Source: Corallium rubrum (Eukaryota; Cnidaria; Anthozoa; Scleralcyonacea; Coralliidae). Taken from it: DNA of 64,000 bases. Positions 24,901-35,473 of the stretch are shown one piece after another. A program made the translations under genes and the position numbers. The stretch spans positions 12,237,199 to 12,301,198 of the forward strand of contig OZ036002.1 in NCBI GenBank assembly GCA_964035015.1. The letters are read 5' to 3'. Position 1 is the first letter of the stretch. Every line of letters begins with the position of its first letter. Below the pieces are notes generated by a model, which did not search any database, was not told the origin of the DNA, and was given only the letters and a program-made list of their open reading frames with translations.

Positions 24901-26520
24901 TTGAAAATATGCGATGCAAAACAAACATAAAAACTCCAAAATCGCGATGCAAAGTAACCGCTGAGTGCCTTCCAATAACTTCTTCACAGTGTGTTTTGGT
25001 TTATTACAAAACAAAATAACAGCCTTGGATAGTTCTCACGTTATATCGCATCATAACAATAAAAACCTCGTGAAACTGAAACACTGCTACTGTAAATTTA
25101 TCCTTGAAATTCAGTGAGATTTTGAGGACAAAAATAAAACAAACACATGTCATTTCAGACACATTTCTGACACTGTTGTTTCGCCTGCAGTTTGAAGTCA
25201 CATTTAATGAGTAAAATGCTTGGAAAGGTTCGAATTACGCACTGATGAGTTTGACGTTTGAAACAAGCTTAAATAAATGCGTTGTTTCCTTGCACGGCGT
25301 TTCGAATTCTAGTATAATCCAGAACTCCAACGCCGATTCTGTCGCGAAATACCAAAGCGAAAGCGGAAGTTGAAACTGGGGGCAGCCCCCCTACTTTTTC
25401 AACAATATTTTCGCGATGCACTTTTGAAATGTTAATTCGAACCCTGCACATTACAACATTACATTTACTTGATCATTTCCAAGTTTATCAAAAGCCCTTT
25501 TTCAGAAGAAAAACGTTTTTTAATGTGTTTAAAACACATATTCTTGTGTTTTTTTTAAATCAATTTGCCTGTTGCACATGATGTCGAAATTAATAAATAG
25601 ATGCTGGATTTGGAAGTCAAACTTCTGAACTTCATAGTTCTGACAAATTATGTACTGAACCTGTTCAGTAATAATAATAATAACAATAACAATAACAATA
25701 ATAATATCAAATCAAATGTTCAGCGGATCAGTCTGTAATTTATCCTGAGAAAAGTTAAGATTTAGGATTTCATTAGTCTATTTGTATATTAATCTACTAG
25801 ACTCAAACTTGTTTGGTTTTTATTTTGATACTTGTAGATTGTTTTTCTATACTAATTTTTATTGTAAATAACCTATCCATGGGATATGGCTTAATTGCTA
25901 CCACAACTATGTGTAAATTTTACATTATATATAGGACAAATGATAATAATAATAATAATAATAAAAATAATAATAATAATATTAATAATAATAATATAAA
26001 TAATAATTGTAGTAATAAAGAATGCTATTAAAGCAAATGATCTCTGATATGTTAAAATTCAACAATTCATGCAGACATGATTATACAGCTTAGACAGTAG
26101 TAGCTATAAAATCCATAAAATAGTGTCTAAGCCTAAACTCGCGAGCAGCACAACGTACCGTACGTTCAAAACTTATAGCAATGTAACAAACAAATTCGGC
26201 GAAGAAAAGCTTTTCGAACGTTTTGGCCGGAAAAATTGTATTAATTTGCAACATTTGAAATGTTGCTATTTCAAAGCCATTTAACGTCGAAACTAATCTG
26301 AAGAACAAGTAAAGCTTTCTATCAAAAAGTGAATAGATATATAAGAGTATAAAAAGCTCAGATGAACGTCAGAAATAGAGAAACCACAGAATTTAGATTT
26401 ATAACAGATTCCGTCATCTGGCAACGCTCCATCAAAAGTTTCTCTGTTTCTGTAACATGAAGATCTATATATACATCACTTACTTAGTTTTTGTAGAAAT
26501 CCCGACTTTACTGTAGCCAT
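12952..26520 (-). CDS. PH-domain, evectin-like protein (six exons, complete)
   Basis: Exons in transcript order are 26520-26484, 23616-23358, 21823-21781, 19701-19677, 18493-18054 and 13131-12952. All have GT/AG ends and matching phases, giving 327 residues. Residues 2-113 form a pleckstrin homology domain: KSGFLQKL at the start, DWKRRYFVLYQDGELVYYE in the middle, and the conserved tryptophan of the last helix in DWVQKLKEI. Residues about 122-200 are a repeat of GMPYPNNQS-type units, then a Pro/Tyr/Gln-rich stretch. The last exon gives a glycine-zipper hydrophobic segment (GALAGGLLGFGMG) and a Gly/Asp/Cys tail. N-terminal PH plus a Tyr/Pro linker plus a Gly-rich hydrophobic C-terminus resembles PLEKHB1/PLEKHB2 (evectins), which bind phosphatidylserine on recycling endosomes. 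Exact orthology is not proven. Introns hold the 820 bp array and many MITEs. Confidence 0.88.
13690..14044 (+). mobile_element. 5S-rRNA-related SINE, array copy 1
   Basis: It begins gggagcacgggtggcgtg and ends near tcctttatccttttatcc. Comparison with the fuller copy at 62478-62846 shows that the 5S-like part is shortened here (aaaagttaagtcccatgggt). The shortening is shared by all three array copies, so it preceded the tandem duplication. Confidence 0.7.
14511..14868 (+). mobile_element. 5S-rRNA-related SINE, array copy 2
   Basis: Same sequence as the copy at 13690 apart from small changes such as cttcgcgagcgcc in place of cttcgagcgcc. Confidence 0.7.
15334..15691 (+). mobile_element. 5S-rRNA-related SINE, array copy 3
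   Basis: Practically identical to the copy at 14511, offset by 823 bp. Confidence 0.7.
16181..16540. mobile_element. hAT-like MITE with 8 bp target duplication
   Basis: The ends are caggggcgtagccagg and cctggctacgccactg. Flanks tctcgacg and tctcgatg form an 8 bp duplication with one change. Subterminal G/C-rich blocks (gggggggagccg) are inverted. Other copies are at 27110-27472, 40510-40855 and 1-150. Confidence 0.85.
16541..17125. mobile_element. Inverted-repeat MITE pieces (atgacaaag and gcagtttc families)
   Basis: The stretch 16560-16800 is a foldback around gttatcggagaaggtttata and its mirror. The stretch 16809-17124 has arms agcagtttcaggtgaatcgc and gcgaatcaccagaaactgct with inner gttcttggcgccgatagttg mirrored. 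There is no coding potential. From 17126 to 17629 nothing further is recognised. Confidence 0.6.
17630..17695. repeat. Perfect-arm hairpin
   Basis: The arms gcgtgcaataataccttg and caaggtattattgcacgc extend to ttttgga/tccaaaa, leaving a loop of about 11 nt. It lies in the last intron of the PH gene. Confidence 0.8.
17911..18007. repeat. Perfect 47 bp hairpin with 3 nt loop, next to a splice donor
   Basis: Both arms read gatatcgagaattatcaagg and its exact complement. They run without a mismatch to the apex cgaagcc-ttc-ggcttcg. On the transcribed (minus) strand the hairpin begins 46 nt after the donor of PH exon 5. Confidence 0.92.
18537..19070. mobile_element. Inverted-repeat element with gtttatatg subterminal block
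   Basis: The outer arms are tgttcctaaaat...gagttcctca and tgaggaacta...attttaggaaca. Inside, gggcatgtttatatggaagc follows TAA at about 18710 but has no right-hand partner. The same interior occurs at 55846-56220. Confidence 0.6.
19094..19544. mobile_element. Intact MITE with ttaaagtgtctgtgaa ends
   Basis: The ends are ttaaagtgtctgtgaaatga and tcatagacactttaa. The arms are mirrored over 150 bp or more, including ctcaaaatttgcca and tggcaaattttgag. It lies in a PH-gene intron. A broken copy starts at 11096. Confidence 0.8.
19755..20605. mobile_element. Inverted-repeat element of the atgacaaagtaacat family
   Basis: The left end has tatttgaaagaacacataaa and the right end aagtgttctttcaaataaga. 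Inner tttgatatgcaaattaaaca is mirrored. Related elements are at 16541-16800, 42690-43470 and within the 13.4-16.1 kb array. Confidence 0.65.
21110..21262. repeat. Hairpin with CGAG-type apex (copy 1 of the fused-gcaatttgaaa type)
   Basis: The arms cactcgtgagtttttcaaag and ctttgaaaaactcactcgtg flank the apex at 21177-21199. A second copy of the same hairpin is at 34610-34760. Confidence 0.7.
21542..21683. repeat. Hairpin with CGAG-type apex
   Basis: The arms gtgtttcatcaggggaatcc and ggatcccctgatgaaacac meet at cactcggccttcggcctcg (21599-21617). Confidence 0.7.
21981..22458. mobile_element. PIF/Harbinger-like MITE containing a short ORF
   Basis: The ends agccctgtttacacggcc and ggccgtgtaaacagggct carry mirrored inner words (taagcgtgcttaa). 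The flanks are ATA and TTA, an imperfect 3 bp duplication. A 68-codon frame lies inside (22091-22297). Confidence 0.7.
22091..22297 (+). CDS. Short ORF inside a MITE, function unknown
   Basis: An ATG in good context (aacATGGCGG) opens 68 codons. The start is MADELYFWFWKLRMGSVRQS, followed by a highly charged Lys/Arg/Glu stretch (VIAKRKKETKEQRIARWKLL) that looks helical. It lies between the inverted ends of the 21981-22458 element and antisense within a PH-gene intron. It may be a captured first exon or a remnant of an element-encoded DNA-binding protein. I do not recognise the family, and it may not be expressed. Confidence 0.3.
   Translation: MADELYFWFWKLRMGSVRQSLRTTEDIGTRERVIAKRKKETKEQRIARWKLLQQGKKMHFIVLITPPY
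23935..24425. mobile_element. Element built of gttgttc/gaacaac words, copy 1
   Basis: The ends ctacacgcataaaaacgc and tttttacgcgtgtag face each other. The interior is a dense run of aacaacttgttca-like words on both strands, so several chance ORFs appear. The second copy is at 26862-27765. Confidence 0.75.
25663..26020. repeat. AAT/ATT-rich simple repeats
   Basis: Two short runs of aataataat (25668-25706 and 25938-26010) lie in PH intron 1. The stretch 24426-25660 otherwise holds AT-rich intron sequence with an inverted pair around gggttcgaattaacatatcg and tgttaattcgaaccctg. Confidence 0.7.
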
Positions 26521-26861
26521 TATATAGCGTATGTACACATACTCTGAAGTTACAACGTCATATAATTTATATTGATCTCTGTAGTACTTTTACAGAATAT
26601 GGATGACTTTCAATTTTCGAGTGTTTCGGAAGTCGGAACTAAAGCCGGGAGAAATAGCTCCGAGGGAACAAGACCGTGGTGATGATTTCCAAGAAGGTAC
26701 TGCATGCGGACGGTGGGGGGAAAGGGGCAACAAAACAACTCGACCTCGTAAAAGATCCTGCCCCTGAACACAGAGTAAATGTATTTAGTATAAATACACA
26801 GGTCATTATAGAAAATCGCGCGTGCTGATTACTCGAGCTAGCTACTTCGGACTACTTGTCT

Positions 26862-27765
26862 ACACGCGTAAAAACGCACAACTTGTTCACGGTTGTCATG
26901 TTGTGTTTCCAAAATTAAACACAACACAGGCTATGACGTAGGCTACATGTTGTGCTGCTCGCCGTGAACAAGTTGTCAACACAAGTTGTTCACTTATGGT
27001 TCGAACAACTTGTTCACGGATAAATCAACAGTCATGAACAAGTTGTTCCAACAGCACATTTTTTATAGCCAACAACGTTGTTCGCACATGATACAACATG
27101 TGTAACAGCCAGGGACGTAGCCAGGGGGGGAGCCGTGGGAGCCGCGGCTCCCCCCCCTTTTGACATAAAACGACAGACATGTAACTACAAAACTGATGCA
27201 ATATGAATTGTGTCAGGAAATAAACTGTAAACAGTGTATTCAATCTACTGAGTGTATGCATTTTGAGTATCTATGTGACGTTTGTGTGTTTTGAGTATTT
27301 TATATGACGTTTTTTAACCTTCAGAGTCTGTAAAATCTTCCTCGAAAAGCCAGGAAATGGCATTTCAGCGACTCTCGATTTCAAAATTTCCCGGGGGAGC
27401 ATGCCCCCAGACCCCCCTAAAATTTATTTTTATTTCGGCTCCCCCCCTTTCAAAATCCTGGCTACGTGCCTGGTAACAGCATGACGAAATAACGACGATG
27501 AACAACAATGTTACAACAATGGTGAACATGGTTGATGTATCAACACGTTCTTCGGTTGTTACAACATGCGTGAACAACGGTTGTTGTTTCATCAAGCAGT
27601 AACAACTTGTTGAAACAATGATGAACAATGTTGTTCATTTATCAATGTTGTTCACATATGTCAACAAGTTGTTACAGCATTGTTGCGAGTTGTTACAGCA
27701 TTGTTCAGGCAACAATGGCAATGCTGTAACAACTTGCGAGATTTTTACGAGTGTACTTCTGGATA
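26862..27765. mobile_element. Element built of gttgttc words, copy 2, split by a hAT-like MITE
   Basis: The left end ctacacgcgtaaaaacgc and right end gagatttttacgagtgta match copy 1. The 27110-27472 insertion separates the halves, with exact duplication of host sequence. Confidence 0.75.
27110..27472. mobile_element. hAT-like MITE with exact 8 bp duplication gtaacagc
   Basis: The ends are cagggacgtagccagg and cctggctacgtgcctg, with gtaacagc at 27102-27109 and 27473-27480. The orientation is opposite to the copy at 16181. The interior matches the other copies (gatttcaaaatttcccgggg). Confidence 0.9.
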
Positions 27766-28322
27766 ATCACCTACAGCGTCTATTCCAAATGGCCACCAGG
27801 CGCCAGCCACTTTTTCAATGTTACAGGTGAGGAAATTAACAATTTTAAAGAAAATTTGTCCTTCGGCGAATAATTGTTAAATATTCTACACTCGAAAATT
27901 TTCCTTAATACTAGCCGCGTCGGCACCCGATGTAAGTCTCCTCGCGCAGGCTTGTTGATGACGTCACAGAGAAGAAACAATTGTAATTAAAAAGGGATGT
28001 ACACCAAAGAAACAATAATTTTGCTTTCTTGTACAATTCCCATCACTCACATCAAAATTTTTCATCTTGTGACAAGATGAAATAAAAAGTAAAAAATTGT
28101 TATAAATTCAAACACAATTGCAAAGTTCACTTTGGCCTAGACATATAACATGAAGTACTTCTTCAATACTAAGTTTGTTACCGCTGGATCTATTTAACGA
28201 TTTTCTCGCATTCCAAAATTTAATTTCCAGGGCTTCCCAGGCACGTGGCGCGTTCTATGCGGATCATCGATTAATGCGTAGATCGGACCGTTTAGCCACT
28301 TTACATGTAAACGGGAAAGATT

Positions 28323-31300
28323 ATGCAAAAGAACAAACTGGTCAAGGAGACAACTGACGTATACGGACGACATTTGAATGTCAAATGCATATTCTTAGGA
28401 TCCATCTTTCGACAGTTTGTGCTGTCCCGACCAAACGTGAACTACTTTCACTACATGTGGCCGATCTGCATGGCGCTGGCTTGTGTAACTTCGGCTGTAT
28501 TGATCATTCAGGTCAGTATTGTTCCCTTTATGTAAACATTGTAGCTGTCGTTGTGAGATGTTTACAATGTTGATTATTTTGGTACTATTCTATTGTTAAC
28601 AGTATTACTGTTTACTTATTTCTTTATTATATACATTCAGTTTATATATATATATAAACGTCTGATAATTTGTCTGAATTATGCCAAACTCTTGAATCAT
28701 TTAATTGAATTGTGCAGGTGTTTGTAATTTTATACCAAATTTGGTGTTCTAAGGCACATTTAAATATTACTAATCTAGCTAGATCACATACTCAAATTGC
28801 ACTTGGGTCTACAAAAAGTTCCAAACGTTTTGCCATTTCTCAGGTTTATATTCAGATTTCCAGGATATTAATAATAAAATATCAGTATCATAAGCGCTTG
28901 TCTGATACTGTAGACTTTACATGAAGAGGGAGACTTACATGAAGAAGGGAAGCCATTACTGTATATTGTTGATATTTAAGAAAATATTGATACATATGTC
29001 AATATTAATAGTCAGTTGTTTACTTTTGGTTATTTATTAATTATAGTGCTAGGTTTTTTAACTTTGTAGCAGAAAGAAACTTGATTAGGTAGCTCGACGA
29101 TGAAAATATGATCATTTTCCGAGTACTATTTATACTACAAATTGTAGTTATTTTTATTACACAATTGCAACATTTACACATACCTAGAAAAAAGTGGGTT
29201 CATATCTTGAATTCCTAAACAATTCCTTATCTGGGCCTGTTTTTAAAGGTAAGAAACTGTGTACATGTTATGCTTGACAGTAACTTGAAAGTAACCACCC
29301 CTTCAAAAATAACCTCTCCCCCCAAAAGCTGTAATCTTATCCCCAAAAGTAACCACCTCTCCAAAAGTAATGACATCCCCTGAAACAACTGCCTCCCTGA
29401 AAGTAACCACCTCCCCAAAAGTAACCACCTCACCAAAAGTAACCACCTCACCAAAAGTAACCACCTCCCCAAAAGTAACTACCTCCTCGAAAATAACCAC
29501 CTCCCCAAAAATAACCACCTCCCCAAAAGTAACCACCACCCCAAAAATAACCACCTCCCCAAAAATAACCACCTCCCCACAGGTAACCACCACCCCAAAA
29601 GTAACCACCTCCCCAAAAATAACCACCTCCCCACAGGTAACCACCTCCCCAAAAGTAACCACCTTCCCAAAAATAACCACCTCTCCAAAAGTAACCACCT
29701 CCCCAAAAGTAACCACCTTCCCAAAAGTAACCACCTCCCCAAAAGTAACCACCTTCCCAAAAGTAACCACCTTCCCAAAAGTAACCACCTTCCCAAAAGT
29801 AACCACCTTCCCAAAAGTAACCACCTCCCCAATAGTAAACACCTCCACAATAGTAACCACCTCCCCAAAAATAACCACCTCCCCAAAAGTAACCACCTCC
29901 CCAAAAGTAACCACCTTCCCAAAAGTAAACACCTTCCCAAAAATAATCACCTCCCCAACAGTAACCACCTTCCCAGAAGTAACCACCTCCTCAAAAGCAA
30001 CCACCTCCCCAAAAGTAACACCTCCCCAATAGTAAACACCTCCACAATAGTAACCACCTCTCCAAAAACAACCACCTCCCCAATAGTAAACACCTCCCCA
30101 ATAGTAAACACCTCCACAGTAGTAACCACCTCTCCAAAAACAACCACCTCCCCAATAGTAAACACCTCCACAATACTAACAACCTCCCTAAAAGTAACCA
30201 CCTCCCAAAAGTAACCACCTCTCCAAAAGTAACCACCTCCTCAAAAGTAACCACCTCCCCAAAAGTAATCACCTCCCCAAAAGCAACCACCTTCCCAAAA
30301 GTAACACCTCCCCATAATTAGTAATCACCTCAACCAAAACTCCTAATTTTTCAGAATGGACCCCCCCCCCCCCCCCCCCCAAGAAAAAAAAAAATTAGCC
30401 AGAGCTCCTGCACAAAGCAATTTATTTTTGTATATAGAAAATATATATCTTTTTCTAGAAATATTTTGAAAAGATTCCAAATGTTTGGGTAGTAATTTTC
30501 ACTATAATATGTATCATTGTTTCCTGTATATACTCCATGTTAACAGATGTCATTGAAGGTTAGTATTTTCATTTAAATGTGTGTATATATAATTCTAGTC
30601 CTAAAATTGCTGTATCTAATTTAAATCAATGTACAAACATATTTACTACTAGTTAATGTACGAAACAAATTAAGGTACTACTGTCAGTAACTTCAGAAAT
30701 TGTAAACATGTTTATAACACGTTTTGACTATCTGTCGATTTTATAATCATCATCAGGATAGCATTCAATCTATTTGCAACAGTCATGCACAGATTTCAAT
30801 GTAATTTTATTTATTACTTTAGAGTCCATTCAAATAATTGATGGTTTTGGGATTCAGCTCAATTCAAAGGATCAGTTTGGCAGGGAAAATAAGATTTTCT
30901 TTGATTTCAATTCAATCAACGATGTCATTATAAATGAAGCAGTTACAATGGTATGTTGCCAGGGTTAATTATGGTGTGGGTTGAATTAAAAAACTTTAAG
31001 AAGTACCATTCTAGTACTTGTAGTAAATAATTTGTATAATTTTAATTTAGTTGCACAAATTTATTTAAATAAATTAACATCAGTTTTGACTTTCATTTGT
31101 TAGCAAAGAGTTCTATTTTACTTGGCACTTGTGGCAAATGAAAATAAATCTAGTGAAGAAAGGAAGACTTGCAACTTCAAAGAAGGGACAAGGTTAATTA
31201 CAATATTCCAAGTAAGTTCTTATCAAGGTTTAAATAAGAAACATAACTTACAATTATTATAATTATGTATTGTGGTGACATACCATAGGTACTCAGAGGC

Positions 31301-32260
31301 CGTTTACATGAATCCGGATTGAACTCATTCCGCTTCTGATCAAATCCCTTTATCTCTTTACATGAGTCCGGATTGAGATTAGCTCATTCCGGATTGAGTT
31401 CAATCCCGGTTCCGGATTGAAATCTCGTTCCAGAATCACGTAAAAGCGTACCAGGCGGTGCGAGATGTCATTCCGGAATGAAAAACGTGACAGAGGATTA
31501 AAACAAACAGTGCATGCGTGTTTTCTAATATTTATGGATTTCAGATTTTATGCGGATTTCAATCCAGAAACCCAATTCTCGTATAAACACGGATTGACTT
31601 CGCATTTCAATCCGGATTGAAACTCAACCGGATTCATGTAAACAGCCCCTCAGTTTATATGTACATGACATTGTACAGATAATTTTAACCCAATGCTGCC
31701 TTAGGATGTCTGAGCCGTTCTCTCTTTGACACATAAAATTCTCAGGTGTTAGACGGAGTAAAACAATAAAATATGGTAATGTAATAAAACAAAATGTTTG
31801 TGGTTATACACAATGTTTATTAACAGTTCACTTCAAAATCTTGATAATAAAATTTGGGCTGTTTTTGGTTAGACAAAAACAACCTCTAACATTTTTACTT
31901 TTCAAAGGTCAGAATTTTCAGCAAATTAAGCAATTCTATTTTTTCTTCACAGAATTAAATTATTAGAAATTGTTACCATATATACATATAAAATTATAGA
32001 AAGTTAAAAGGATGTTTCCTCATGAATTATTAACGAGTTTTTGAAGAATACACAAAAATAGACTAATTGTATATATATATATCTAATTATTTATAATATA
32101 TTGCTTTTTTCACTTATTGGGGAGAACGATTTTTAATATTTTTATTAACTTCGACCTGATTTTTTTGTAGCATACAATGCCAAGGCTGGAAATAATAAAA
32201 GATATTTATCATGAAATACAACCTTTTTTAACTACAAACCATAATAATGCAGAAAACTAA
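28323..32260 (+). CDS. PIGH: PIGH: GPI-GlcNAc transferase subunit H
   Basis: Exons are 28323-28511, 30459-30558, 30823-30950, 31104-31211 and 32171-32260. The phases give 204 residues with a TAA stop. PIG-H is a core subunit of the ER complex that moves GlcNAc from UDP-GlcNAc to phosphatidylinositol, the first step of GPI-anchor synthesis. Two hydrophobic segments (around YMWPICMALACVTSAVLIIQ and IPNVWVVIFTIICIIVS) form the membrane hairpin. The conserved cytosolic domain follows: SIQIIDGFGIQLNS, the family signature DVIINEAVTMQRVLFYL, and a last exon with PRLEIIKDIYHEI, matching the human protein over the same order. The length is close to human PIGH (188 residues). The start at 28323 is the first ATG after an in-frame stop; an upstream exon is possible but not required. 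Intron 1 carries a 1 kb minisatellite. Confidence 0.93.
29290..30330. repeat. 18 bp minisatellite in PIGH intron 1
   Basis: Over fifty imperfect copies of ccacctccccaaaagtaa, with variants cc-to-tc, aaaagt to aaaaat, and insertions such as ccacagg. Because the unit is 18 bp, reading frames stay open on both strands, producing long chance ORFs. A run of about 20 C follows at 30361-30380. Confidence 0.97.
31299..31650. mobile_element. Inverted-repeat MITE with gtttacatgaatccgg ends
   Basis: The arms gccgtttacatgaatccgg and ccggattcatgtaaacagc, with inner aatccggattga words, lie in PIGH intron 4. The 3 bp flanks do not match clearly. Confidence 0.7.
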
Positions 32261-32439
32261 TTTAATATAAAATGTATAGTGAGTGTTTTTTAAATCATAT
32301 CAAAAAAATTTTTAAATAGGTACTGTAGTATAGAGAAAAATTACAAAAATCCATGTGTATGTAAGTCAGTTAATCACTGGGTGCGAGTGTCAAAATTAAT
32401 GATTTAACATCTTATCTTAATTGTGGCTTGTCTGCAATG

Positions 32440-32795
32440 AAACAAGTTTCTTACTCAAAATAGGGTCTGGAAACTTACAGTCAAACTGGTTGTTCTTTAC
32501 TGCGTTTGACAGCAACATTGTAATGTTGATTTGCAAAGGATACAGGACGACTCTTTGGCAAGTTGCTAAAAATTCGCATTTTAAACGAATTTCACATAAC
32601 ATGAAGTTTATTTGAGTTACTTGTTCTGACTTTCAATAGAACATAATGCGAATATGTATTATTCGATATTTAAAATGCGAATTTTTAGCAACTTGCCAAG
32701 GAGTCGCTGTGTACCATTTGCAAGTCAACATTGCAATGTTGCTATCAATATCGCAAGGTCGCGCGGGAAAGAACATCCAGTTTGACTGTAACTAA
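32440..32795. mobile_element. Inverted-repeat MITE (gcaacttgcc family)
   Basis: The arms cagcaacattgtaatgttga and tcaacattgcaatgttgct, and inner ggcaagttgctaaaaattcg with its mirror, lie just downstream of the PIGH stop. A second copy is at 41060-41300. Confidence 0.7.
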
Positions 32796-32813
32796 AGGTG
32801 AAGGTCTGTTTTA

Positions 32814-33324
32814 AGCCCTAATCAAACGAGAACGCAAGTCATCGCAAGTTGGCAGTCACAAATTTCTGTGGCGGTCGTTCGAACACCCAAATTAACAAAA
32901 TAAAGGTTTCATAAACAAGTTTTAACTTTGTCACGGTACATAATATTTTCGGGAAATTATTCAGAGCGGCTGGCTGAGATAGCGTGACTGCCAACTTGCG
33001 TTCTTGTTTGATCATAGTCAATCGAGATATGGTCTGGAAACTCGGCAAACTTCAAAGCGTCTATAATGAGCTATGATTTTATGTTGAACCGTACCTTACA
33101 CCGTGCACATCCTTTGTTTTAGGTTTATTAATATTTAAATAGCACGGTTGAGTGATTGAACTGAAACGTTGCTATTGGACAATTCGTTCATTATACTAAA
33201 ATACAATGTGTTCAGTGACCGTACACCGTGCACAAAAACGCATAAAAGCGAACAAAAAGATAGACCAAAGACTTTAGCTGTGTTTCCAGACCATATCTCG
33301 ATTGACTATGGTTTGATTAGGGCT
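32814..33324. mobile_element. PIF/Harbinger-like MITE with TTA duplication, host of a nested insertion
   Basis: The ends agccctaatcaaacgagaac and gttcttgtttgat...tagggct are flanked by TTA at 32811-32813 and 33325-33327. The right arm is split by the 33013-33310 insertion. Confidence 0.8.
33013..33310. mobile_element. 298 bp MITE, family X, exact 7 bp duplication gtttgat
   Basis: The ends are catagtcaatcgagatatgg and ccatatctcgattgactatg. GTTTGAT at 33006-33012 is repeated at 33311-33317. A same-length copy is at 36341-36638. Confidence 0.9.
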
Positions 33325-33753
33325 TTACATTATATATTTTTGTTCATTTATTATGCAAACTTGTACATGACAAATGTACGTTTGGTATCATTATACTATC
33401 TGAAGAAATATTCCAATGTCAGTGTTTGCTTTCAATCGTGTTGTTTAAATGGAGTGAAACCCAAAGATTTGTGTACAGTAGTATGTACACTCTAGCTCTC
33501 ATAGGTGCTTTTAGTTTTCAGAGTTTCCAGACCATATCTTGATTGGACAGCAGATACAATTTTTAAAAAACGCATTCCTCATTTATATTCATCCGACTTT
33601 TTCTATGAAACTTTGTCTTTGTCAGATTTTTATATAAAATTAGGTTGTTAAAATAATTTCTCAAACTCATTAATAATTCATGAGCCAATCAGCCAATCAG
33701 AGAAAAAGATTTGGTCATGTGTATGAGTTTTGAAACCCGGTAAAGGTCGCGCT

Positions 33754-33816
33754 AGCCTGTGCACAGCCTGAAATATCCCTGTAATACAGGGATATTTCAG
33801 GCTGTGCACAGGCTAA
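33754..33816. repeat. Near-perfect hairpin
   Basis: The arms agcctgtgcacagcctgaaa and tttcaggctgtgcacaggct, continued to atatccctgt/acagggatat, pair with almost no loop. The surrounding 33330-34600 holds hairpin fragments (cactcgaaaacaataaaaa type, 34182-34376) and no gene. Confidence 0.8.
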
Positions 33817-34609
33817 GGTCGCGCAAACGGAATTTATAATAGCGTACCGTCGGGGTGCTATTAATAGCACAAAAAGTGGACAAACAAACCAAAATTGACT
33901 TTAAAATTAGTGCAAATGAGCCATTATCTATTATTCGGACTGCAAGAATTGTGGGTAAAAGCGGACAAACATCAATCCTGACATCATCGCGACGGAGCGC
34001 ATTAAGAAATCAGATAATAAACGGCACAAACAAAGAAACGTTTATTACCACATTTCTTAATTATAAATTCAACGTGAAACCATTGTCTGATCCAATATGC
34101 ACGATCACCAAGTCCCTCTACTATAATTGACGACTGAGAACGTGTATCGTATTTTACCAGAGGTTGCAAACACTCAAGAACAACAAAAATCAATCGGTCT
34201 ATTACCTCGTAATTTTCAATGTTCACTCGGTTTGTAAAACACTCAAAAACAATAAAAATTACTCGACTTGCAGCCTTGTGATTTTCATTATTCTCTAATT
34301 TTTACAAACACTCGAGAACAATGAAAATTACTCGGTTAACGGCCTCGTGATTTTCATTATCCTCTCGTGTTTGTAACCCCTGGTAAAACACTCCCAAAAA
34401 TCTTTTTGCCACCAAAAAAAGTAAAGTTATGATTTTTTTAAAGAGTACAGTATACCACCCTTGAATAAAAGTGTCATCTGAAATTCTAATCTAAAAATTA
34501 AGAGTGCCAGCTAGTGCAGCACTTAGTCAAGAGAATGAAATACGGAGCTGTTTTTTGTAACTTTATTTTTATAATTCAATTTTCTTTGTTTGTATAGGTA
34601 ATAGCATGG

Positions 34610-34762
34610 TTTCCTGTGCAATTTGGAAAAAAACAACACGAGTGAGTTTTTCAAAGACTATCAAAATTGCACGAGTCCGAAGGACGAGTGCTATTTGAGG
34701 TTTTGACAAACTCACGAGTGTACGTTTTTTCAAAATTGCACTCGAAACCATGCTATTATTAC
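34610..34762. repeat. Hairpin with CGAG-type apex, second copy
   Basis: Reverse-oriented relative of 21110-21262. The apex gcacgagtccgaaggacgag starts at 34669. The arms are gagtgagtttttcaaagac and its partner with gacaaactcacgagtg. Confidence 0.7.
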
Positions 34763-35228
34763 CTATTAATAATAGACATGAAAATGTTAGACAAAATGTT
34801 CTTCCAGCTACGAAGTTACATACCACTCATTGCTCCACTTTCGAAGCTTTAATGGTTGAAAACTGCTTCGCTTTGTTCACTCAATACGTCAAACGTTTTA
34901 CTCATAGCATCTAACCCCTTCTAGTCTTCTTGCAGGAACTTTTATGACAATATTAAAACAAAATTCACTCTGTATTTCATCGAAATGTTCTTCGACAACT
35001 CTATGTTTTGGTTGCCATATTGCATTTTCTCGTGAAGGAAAAACTATCCTTCAAAATCCGCATAGGCATTTCATTGGCTTTCCGTTAGTTTCCGGTTGTT
35101 TATTAGCCAATCAGAATGCTTAATACTCATTGAAATTTGCACTGCATTACCTTTTCTGCACTGTATTACACTGAAATTGCACTCCTCTCGATCAATCAGG
35201 ATGCAGTAATTTTGTCATGTATATTATT

Positions 35229-35457
35229 AAACCCTTTATCGCCCAATGATGTCTTAAGTTTAGTATTTTACTCTGGCTAACGCCAGACGATTTTACTCGT
35301 CAATGGAGTGGCTACTGGGCGATATAAAAGGGTTAACAGACTATCTCGGTTAAGCCTTTATCGCCCAACGATGTCTTTAGTATTTTACTCTGGCTAACGC
35401 AACACGATTTTACTTGTCAATGGAGTGGCTACTCAGTACTGGGCGATAAAGGGTTAA
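35229..35457. repeat. Two tandem copies of a ccctttatcgccca module
   Basis: Each copy starts with ctttatcgcccaaygatgtc, carries actctggctaacgc and gattttactygtcaatgg, and ends gggcgata...gggtta, so each folds on itself. It lies directly downstream of the METTL27-like stop codon. Confidence 0.7.
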
Positions 35458-35473
35458 TTAAAAATTATTTTCT

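Noticed and set aside
27788-28360. Two-exon model starting MATRRQPLFQCYR joined to 28242
   Set aside because: The join is in phase but ends after about 45 codons, does not connect to the PIGH frame, and has no recognised domain.
29370-30032. 220-codon Thr/Ser/Pro/Lys frame on the + strand and 233-codon Val/Phe/Gly frame on the - strand
   Set aside because: Both arise from the 18 bp minisatellite, whose unit keeps all frames open; they lie in a PIGH intron and have no domain.
33855-34130. 91-codon frame near the PIGH 3' side
   Set aside because: No domain, AT-driven composition, and surrounded by hairpin repeats.
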